Shown here piece by piece: positions 58,042 through 64,000 of a DNA stretch of 64,000 nucleotides. The notes under the pieces are model-generated. The model ran no database searches. It was not told the origin of the DNA and saw only the letters and a program-made list of their open reading frames with translations. This stretch comes from Ypsolopha sequella (taxonomy: Eukaryota > Arthropoda > Insecta > Lepidoptera > Ypsolophidae). Within the stretch, counting starts at the first letter, position 1. Each line of letters opens with the position of its first letter. Location of the stretch: assembly GCA_934047225.1 (NCBI GenBank), contig OW203984.1:4473201-4537200 (forward strand), given 5' to 3'. The translations under genes and the position numbers were made by a program.

Positions 58042-61000
58042 TTATCGCTTTCCTCCTACCCTGGGCGCAGACTTTTGGCTGACTTTGGCAGCCTTAGCCT
58101 TAGGCGCAGCCTTTGCTTTGGCTGCAGGGGCTGTAGTCTTCTTTGACGCCTTTGTGGACTTCTTCTGTTCCTTGGCAGCTCTGTAAGCAAATAGAAATAA
58201 TTTTGATTAAGAAATACATGAAGGCACTCACTATCTGGTTGATTGTAGTACAATCATTAGTTAGGTATTTTAAGGTTAAGAATTAACTATAGGTACTTCA
58301 GAATTGCGTTCATTAAAGAACCCTAGGCTGGGTAGGAATACTGGGTTTCATTGTGTAGCAACACTCCAAACATCAGTTTTCATTTTTGCATTATATTTAG
58401 TATAAATATAACGTTGAGAGGACTCTCTGTATGAAATTGAACATAAATATGTCAAGTGATGTTTGGAGCCTATGCGACTCTAGCAAACCTTGCTCAGAGT
58501 TGATGTTGAAATAGTTTGAATGGTCGGTGTGATTTTTTAAACGGGTTAGTATTGCAACCTGGATAAGAAACTCAACACGGTGTGAGTTTATCAACTACTA
58601 TCAGTATTGTTTGACTCGGGGAGTTAATTTTCACTTCTGTCAGCAGTCCCCATGACTGTCTATGTTTCATTTACATAGTTTAGTTTCCTACAGAGGATAT
58701 AATATATTACACAGTCATCTATTTTTCAATGAAAAATAGTCTGAGACTACAGAGCATGATAAATAAGTTTTAAAGATTTTTGTTTTGGTATAGATATTTT
58801 GACATCTTTTCACAAGTGGAAGTTTTAAGCTTCACTATAATCTCATCATATGTTATAGTTCATCTTTAATAAACTAGTAGTTCACCCCGAACTGTGAACT
58901 CGCGATTCGGTCTTAACCGATTTGGCTCATCTTTGACCTTAAAAATATTTTTGTCTCATTTACCAACCCACCAAATTTCAGGGCGTTCTGATCAACGATA
59001 CTCAGGTTATAATTGGACAAACATTCATACATATACACAAACGCCAGATTGTTCCATTGGAGCTTGCTTTGCTCACTCATTCAACCAAGAAAATTGGAGG
59101 TATAAGGCTCATTTGGCACAATGCTTAAAAATGTCATTACACTGGTAATTCCTATTACAAACTACAATAGTAAAAAACTTATTTGATATACCTATCTGGT
59201 AATAAAAAAAAGAAGTATTTCTTAGGAAAATAAGAGCAATTTTTCCATGCTTTCACTAACTTGAAATGTTTGAACACCGACATACCTAGGATTTTGGTAT
59301 TACATAATATATGTATACCTACCGATAATTTACGTATAGTATATAATATATATAGAACTAGTGTCAATAACACCGATTCGGCGCAACACAACTGGACTTA
59401 ATTGACAGGACTAAACTTAATTTAAGTGTTCTGTCCTTTTCTTTCTGTATCGAAAAGACAAAGACGGGACGCTCAAAATAAGGTTAGTCTTGTCAATTGT
59501 GTTGCGCAGAATCGACACCAATATCATTTTAATTACCTCTCTAGACTTTGTTTCAATATTGCACTGTAGTATAGACTCTCACAATAAAGTCAGTTTTATT
59601 ACCCAAAATGTAACTTCTAATGTACCTCCCAATTTTAGTAGTGCGGGAAACTTCGATCTACCAATTTCAAAGAAGAAAAGATGAACAGATTGTTCAATGT
59701 TTATTTGCCTCCTGACAGCTTTTCTATATCCAATACTTAAACAGCCTAAAGGTAAATAAACTGTGAATAATCTGTGCAAATGAAAACTGCCGATTGGACT
59801 TATATTTGATTATAATTGAACCTAGGGTGCTGGACTGAAACACATAATATCATACACATAATTATATACATATATTTAGAGAAGTTCTGACTCACTCAGT
59901 GACTGATTTATGAACGCCCAGCTCAAACCCTTGGACTTAGAATGCTGAAAATTTGCACTGCAAAGAGGTTCCCTTTATAATGTAGACAAGGAATAAGGCC
60001 AGATTTTTCGAAATTTCTACGGTATCTGGAGAAACAGGATCCACCCAAGCAACACATCTGCTAGTGCATACTATTGACAATAAGTTTTTTAACAGGGGAC
60101 TTCTTCCATAGCATTCACCTCAGTAAACGCATTATTGGGAATAAAAACTCACTTGATCGCCTGCTCCCTCTGTGCTTTCCTGACCTCAGGCTTCATGTTC
60201 CTCTTGGCCATGATGTCACTAAGCGAGGCGCCGACAATGGCTCTCTGGTACTTCTGTGTCCTGCGGGTACGCTTCTTGGCCTGCTCTTCTTCCTGGCCCT
60301 TCTTGAACTTGCGCCTGGAAATAGATAAATTATGCTTCTTATTTTGGTGTAGTATGGTCTAAACAACCCAAAGTTAATGCGGGTACGCTTCTTGGCCTGC
60401 TCTTCTTCCTGGCCCTTCTTGAACTTGCGCCTGGAAATAGATAAATTATGCTTCTTATTTTGGTGTAGTATGGTCTAAACAACCCAAAGTTAAAACTTTT
60501 GAAGTTAACCCACTTGTGTCTACTTTTTACTAAAGTATAGCAAGGGCTATGGCCCCATAGTTATCCATCTTTGTAGAACCACTATGCTGTGGTCTGAACA
60601 CAAATGTGTTTTAAGACGTTAATTTACAGTCTAATAAGCTTAATAGGTATCTCATATTTATATAATAAAACAATATAAAACCTACTTATTTACATGAGTA
60701 TGGCATAAAGACATAAAGATACTTATTGTTAATAATGTACGACTTTGAGTTGTATTAGAGATAGTTTGTAAGTTGTTTGTGAAGGTGTGTAGTGTATATG
60801 TGTGTGAAATGAGTGTGTGAGAGTAAATTGTATGAAATTCCTTACTTATGATGTTATAGATGATTTTTAAATGTTGACTATAAAAGAGGATAAAAGTAAA
60901 AGAGTTTAATTTAAGGCGAAAGGGAGTCAACAATTAGGTTTAATCAAATGTTCCACATCATCAAAATTCAGTTTTTGTAGCCAATTTAGTATTACAGGTT

Positions 61001-62768
61001 TAATTTGATGGTTGTTTAAAAGTTTAATCTTTGGGTCATTATTAAAAAAAGCATTATAGAGTCTAGGTGCAATGTTATAGAAGTTCCTACGAGCAAACTC
61101 ACTGGTTACGAATGGAACAGGGCAGTGTTGAACATGTTTCTTAGTAGCAGGAATATTTGGAACAATAGTCCTGTGATATCTTCGAATGGTGAGTAAGACA
61201 AAAAGTTTACGAACTGTGAGTACGTCAGCTTGTTCATAAAGTAGAGCTGTAGGATGACGAAACTCAATAAACAGTGTTACCTTTAAAACAGCTTGTTGTG
61301 CTCGCTCTATTTCTAACAAGAAAGTTTTTGCAGCACTACCCCAAGAACATATTCAATAACTTAAGATACATTGACAAAGAGCTTTGTATACTTGTATTAG
61401 CAATTTTTTGTTTGCAACTAGTCGTAAATTCTTGAAGATATACACGAGTTTTCTCACTCGTGCTGAGGTTGCTGCAATATGTGCCTCCCTTATTGAAAAA
61501 ACAATACTAGTGTTGTAGTAGATGCTAGTGATTGTTGGCACTTGGTGGAATTTATAAAACATTGTTTTAAAAAAACATGTTTCAGACATGGTTCTAGTGT
61601 AAATTATTTATTTGTTAGTTAGGATGTGTAAAAGACCCTAGAAAATGCTTTACAGCGAAACCGGTCGGGCATAATAAAGTTATAATTAATATGTGGATAA
61701 GGACAAGTGTTTTTTTTAAAACAATTCTAGTGTTATTTAAATATATGTCGTCACAACATGAATCCTCGAGGGTGTCAGAGGTGTTCTAAGTGTAAATTTT
61801 GAAATGCTAGTCACAGTACTCCCACGTTTCACTAACGATTATTATGTCCCAATGTGATGAGTGGTGAGTTCTATCGCCGTACTTTGGGCACAAATACACG
61901 CTTTTTAGGGCATGTAGGTTTCCTTACAACGTTTTTCTTAACCATTCAGCAAGTGGTAAGTAAAAACAAATGTTATTTATAAAGATAATACATCATAAGG
62001 CCAATAATGATGACATTACATGAGAAAAAATATCTCCTTTAGTTTTATCCTTATTTTATTTAATATACATTGGCATAATTACTGTGCAATGAGGCATGGT
62101 ATCAACACATAATACAAGAAACTAGCTTATTATTTAAACAATATGAAAGTATACTTGACTACATTGTTTACTAACCTGTACAAGACAGTCCATGTCACTT
62201 TGCGAGGATTCCTCCTCATCAGATGAGCGGCTTCACATTTCGAGTTCAGGAATGTGAAACTCTGAAAGATATTATGAACAAAGTTTGAATAAAACTTGAT
62301 AAAATTTAAAGAAAAGCCAATGTCGTTAAAGGGGCACGATAATGATGTTAAATTATCTGGCTTATAACTGTGTAAAAGGCGACCCAAATTAGTATATAAA
62401 CCCAGAGAAAAGGCGTAGGTTAAAGAAATACATTCAAGATTGACAGCAGTTTTAGGTTATGTTTTGGTAAGGTTATGTGGAAAAATAATTATAAAAACAC
62501 CAAAATAAGGGTGTAAAATCGACAGCATAAACTTGTAATGAGATAAAATTGAGCATTTTTACCTTGCCATCCACCTTAACCATGGTTTTGCCATGGCCAG
62601 GATAGATCTTGTATCCACTGTAAGCGCAAAGGCCGATCCTGCAAATAAACCACAAATCGAGTAAAGTAAACTATTACGCTGTAAACTTGGAAAAGAACAC
62701 TAGAAACCATCATTTATTGTCACAGATTCAATAGGATATTATTATATTTATTTAAAAACGTACTTCAT
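58042..62768 (-). CDS. RpL24: 60S ribosomal protein L24 (eL24), 5 coding exons
   Basis: Coding exons in gene order are 62768-62764, 62638-62563, 62261-62176, 60314-60153 and 58180-58042. They give 155 aa, the usual insect length. Exon 1 holds only ATGAA. The protein begins [19 protein letters not shown], the eL24 N-terminal zinc-ribbon-like region. It continues with [20 protein letters not shown], then the [20 protein letters not shown] block, a Lys/Ala-rich tail and the ending APRVGGKR. eL24 joins the 60S subunit late, in the cytoplasm, and helps form an intersubunit bridge. A pyrimidine tract CTCTTTTC at 62794-62787 resembles a TOP start site, giving a 5' UTR of only about 26 nt. AATAAA at 58031-58026 lies just after the stop. 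The 5' part of exon 4 plus its acceptor is copied in tandem (60378-60493). Confidence 0.96.
58290..58595. repeat. 'acgttgagaggac' repeat in RpL24 intron 4
   Basis: Matches 46790-47110 with more divergence ('ctgggtaggaatactgggtt', 'gatgtttggagcctatgcga'). Confidence 0.7.
59363..59522. mobile_element. GATTCGGCATAACAC hairpin MITE, RpL24 intron 4
   Basis: A diverged copy with ends 'caccgattcggcgcaacac' and 'gttgcgcagaatcgacacc'. Confidence 0.85.
59870..60055. repeat. Helitron-like repeat fragment, RpL24 intron 4
   Basis: 'ctgactcactcagtgactga' followed by 'gcccagctcaaacccttgga' and 'gctgaaaatttgcac', the usual 5' text of moth non-autonomous Helitrons; the end 'ctgctagtgca' is poor. Confidence 0.5.
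60262..60493 (-). repeat. 116-bp perfect tandem duplication of the RpL24 exon 4 acceptor and exon start
   Basis: 60262-60377 and 60378-60493 appear identical by eye. Each copy has the first 53 nt of exon 4, the tttccag acceptor and about 63 nt of intron 3. The copy joined to the rest of exon 4 is the gene-proximal one (60314 downward). Using the extra acceptor would add 116 nt and shift the frame. Confidence 0.93.
60927..61590 (-). mobile_element. LINE remnant in RpL24 intron 3
   Basis: Two minus-strand frames in series encode the end of a non-LTR reverse transcriptase: [20 protein letters not shown] and [16 protein letters not shown] (to 61353), then a frame shift and a C-terminal region (61319-60927). 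It has no start and is not a host gene. Confidence 0.75.
61765..61960. repeat. 'cacagtccacactcgg' family repeat, copy 3
   Basis: Contains 'gagggtgtcagaggtgttct', 'cgccgtactttgggcacaaa' and 'accattcagcaagtggtaag', in RpL24 intron 3. Confidence 0.65.
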
Positions 62769-62786
62769 TTTGACTTGTCGGAATCC

Positions 62787-62794
62787 GAAAAGAG
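62787..62794 (-). promoter_or_regulatory. Putative TOP transcription start of RpL24
   Basis: On the minus strand an oligopyrimidine run CTCTTTTC lies about 20-26 nt before the RpL24 ATG. Ribosomal protein mRNAs usually start at a C within such a tract (known for the class). The exact start base is inferred. Confidence 0.5.
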
Positions 62795-62974
62795 ACACTC
62801 GGTGCTGCCACTTGCAAATATTAATAAAATAAACAGATTTTTTTAGTTTGGTTTTTTAGGCAGTGCCACAGCTGCCGTAGCCGGCATCGGTAATCACGAA
62901 TGAATGGGACAGGTGCCGGAGGTGATAATCAAATGAAAACCAAAATGGTTTTTGCGTAGATAAAGAATTCACTT

Positions 62975-63245
62975 AGATTAAATTATGTAAAGGTGCGTTA
63001 ATTCGAAAACCATTTCGAGATTTTGGTTTAATAAGCCGTATTTTAGAACTTGTGGTCTACAAAACCTCATGATGATATTTTTACGAAAAAGCTGCAACTT
63101 CCATTTGCCTTCGTGTGAGTTAACTTGAGAAAAGGCTGTTTAGAAATATGTCCTTTGCTATTAAGATAAATTTATAATCATTTCCTTCCGACTGATTTGA
63201 TAGATGGATGACAGATGAGTGGATAGACAGAGAAAGATCACTTTT
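62975..63245. repeat. Interspersed repeat, copy 3
   Basis: Same family as 22975-23290, upstream of RpL24. Confidence 0.8.
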
Positions 63246-63248
63246 TAT

Positions 63249-63345
63249 ACAGGCTGTCTTATAATCAGTGAATCAAACGATTATGGTAGGTAGCTTAGCC
63301 CAAGTCCTATAAAATAAAATAAACATTTTGTCATCCGTATCCTGG
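63249..63345. mobile_element. Left end of an ACAGGCTGTCCCATAATAAG-type element
   Basis: 'tacaggctgtcttataatca' and 'ggtagcttagcccaagtcct' match the left end of the element at 42037-43003. The rest is replaced by the transposon at 63418. Confidence 0.7.
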
Positions 63346-63417
63346 TTCATGTACATTTATTAGTTTATTACATATATTTTTTTAAGATTAAATTTTGACT
63401 TGTGAAACGTGTATTAT

Positions 63418-64000
63418 ACAGGGTGAATTTTTGAGACGGGACAGTAAGGGCAGGTACCTTAACCGTTATAGTTACAGGAAAACGCTTTTAGGAGACTATC
63501 CATAATTTTTTAAGATATTCTGAACTGCATGTACAGATTTTGGAAAAAATGTACAGTCAGCAAGAAAATGGTCATTTCAAACAAAAACTTTTTTGATGCC
63601 AACCGATCCTGTTTCTTATCAGGATCAAAAGTCTCTACTGGACCGACTGAGGTTTGAGTACTAGAAATGTCAGAAATCGCAAAAAACTTTTCCCATACAT
63701 ATTCAAAAGGTTTGTAATTACCTTTCTTGATAGTACTTGTCGCAATGGATACTTATTCGCGTACCACACCAATGCAGATTCCGTGTTCCTATTATTTACA
63801 AAATACGCTTCAATTAAGTCCAAACGTTTGCGATTTAAAGACATTTTTTAACAAGAAGTACATAAATTACAACTAACAATCTAGAATTTTCTCAACACAA
63901 ACATAAGAATAACCTGAAATAACACAAGAATTCCAAAGTTTGAAATTATAACTTTTTTTTACTTACCTAATTTTTCAGTCAGTATTCTTTATAGCGGATC
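63418..64000. mobile_element. DNA transposon remnant running off the window
   Basis: Begins 'acagggtgaatttttgagac' after TA. A minus-strand frame (63844-63635), MSLNRKRLDLIEAYFVNNRN followed by TESALVWYANKYP, resembles the short helix-turn-helix N-terminal domain seen in many insect transposon proteins (DUF4817 type). The other end is beyond 64000. Confidence 0.55.

Overview
The window looks like insect nuclear DNA, almost certainly from a moth or butterfly (Lepidoptera). Genes are split by GT-AG introns, the intergenic DNA is AT-rich, and several repeats are typical of lepidopteran genomes: a non-autonomous Helitron ending in CTAG|T, the 'gtccactgctggacata' tail, and the 'ggttccgta' / 'ccggccaagtgcgag' repeat. 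No bacterial operon, CRISPR array or recognisable virus was seen.

Five host genes could be rebuilt exon by exon, each with consistent reading phase. They are UQCC1 (+, 11113-16118, 249 aa, complex III assembly), acid sphingomyelinase SMPD1/Asm (-, 32735-16235, 10 coding exons, 656 aa), NMD3 (-, 52416-36699, 9 coding exons, 502 aa, 60S export), the ATP synthase beta subunit (+, 52995-54680, 3 exons, 500 aa) and ribosomal protein L24 (-, 62768-58042, 5 coding exons, 155 aa). UQCC1 and SMPD1 converge and their 3' ends probably overlap. NMD3 and ATPsyn-beta diverge from a shared interval of about 580 bp. Two products are mitochondrial energy proteins and two belong to the 60S ribosome pathway.

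Layout: 1-11 kb is gene-poor and full of repeats (mariner-type and tRNA-ended palindromes, a broken LINE, a Helitron, THAP-domain remnants, CCCTGCGGTCCG hairpins). 11.1-32.7 kb holds UQCC1 and SMPD1, with introns loaded with palindromic elements. 32.8-36.6 kb is a nest of repeats around a broken LINE. 36.7-52.4 kb is NMD3, with a 34-copy 55-bp minisatellite. 52.4-54.7 kb is the NMD3/ATPsyn-beta promoter interval and ATPsyn-beta. 54.7-58 kb is repeats. 58-62.8 kb is RpL24, and the window ends in a transposon remnant.

The most unusual signal is in SMPD1. The 3' end of exon 9 together with its 5' splice site has been copied in tandem, giving 22 head-to-tail 67-bp units, each with an intact GTAAGT donor and with no length change across the array. 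Three other splice-boundary copies occur here: SMPD1 exon 7 (broken copies filled with transposons), NMD3 exon 8 (about 90 bp) and RpL24 exon 4 (an apparently identical 116-bp tandem copy that repeats the acceptor). Repeated capture of exon-intron junctions in three genes within 64 kb is the main thing to follow up.
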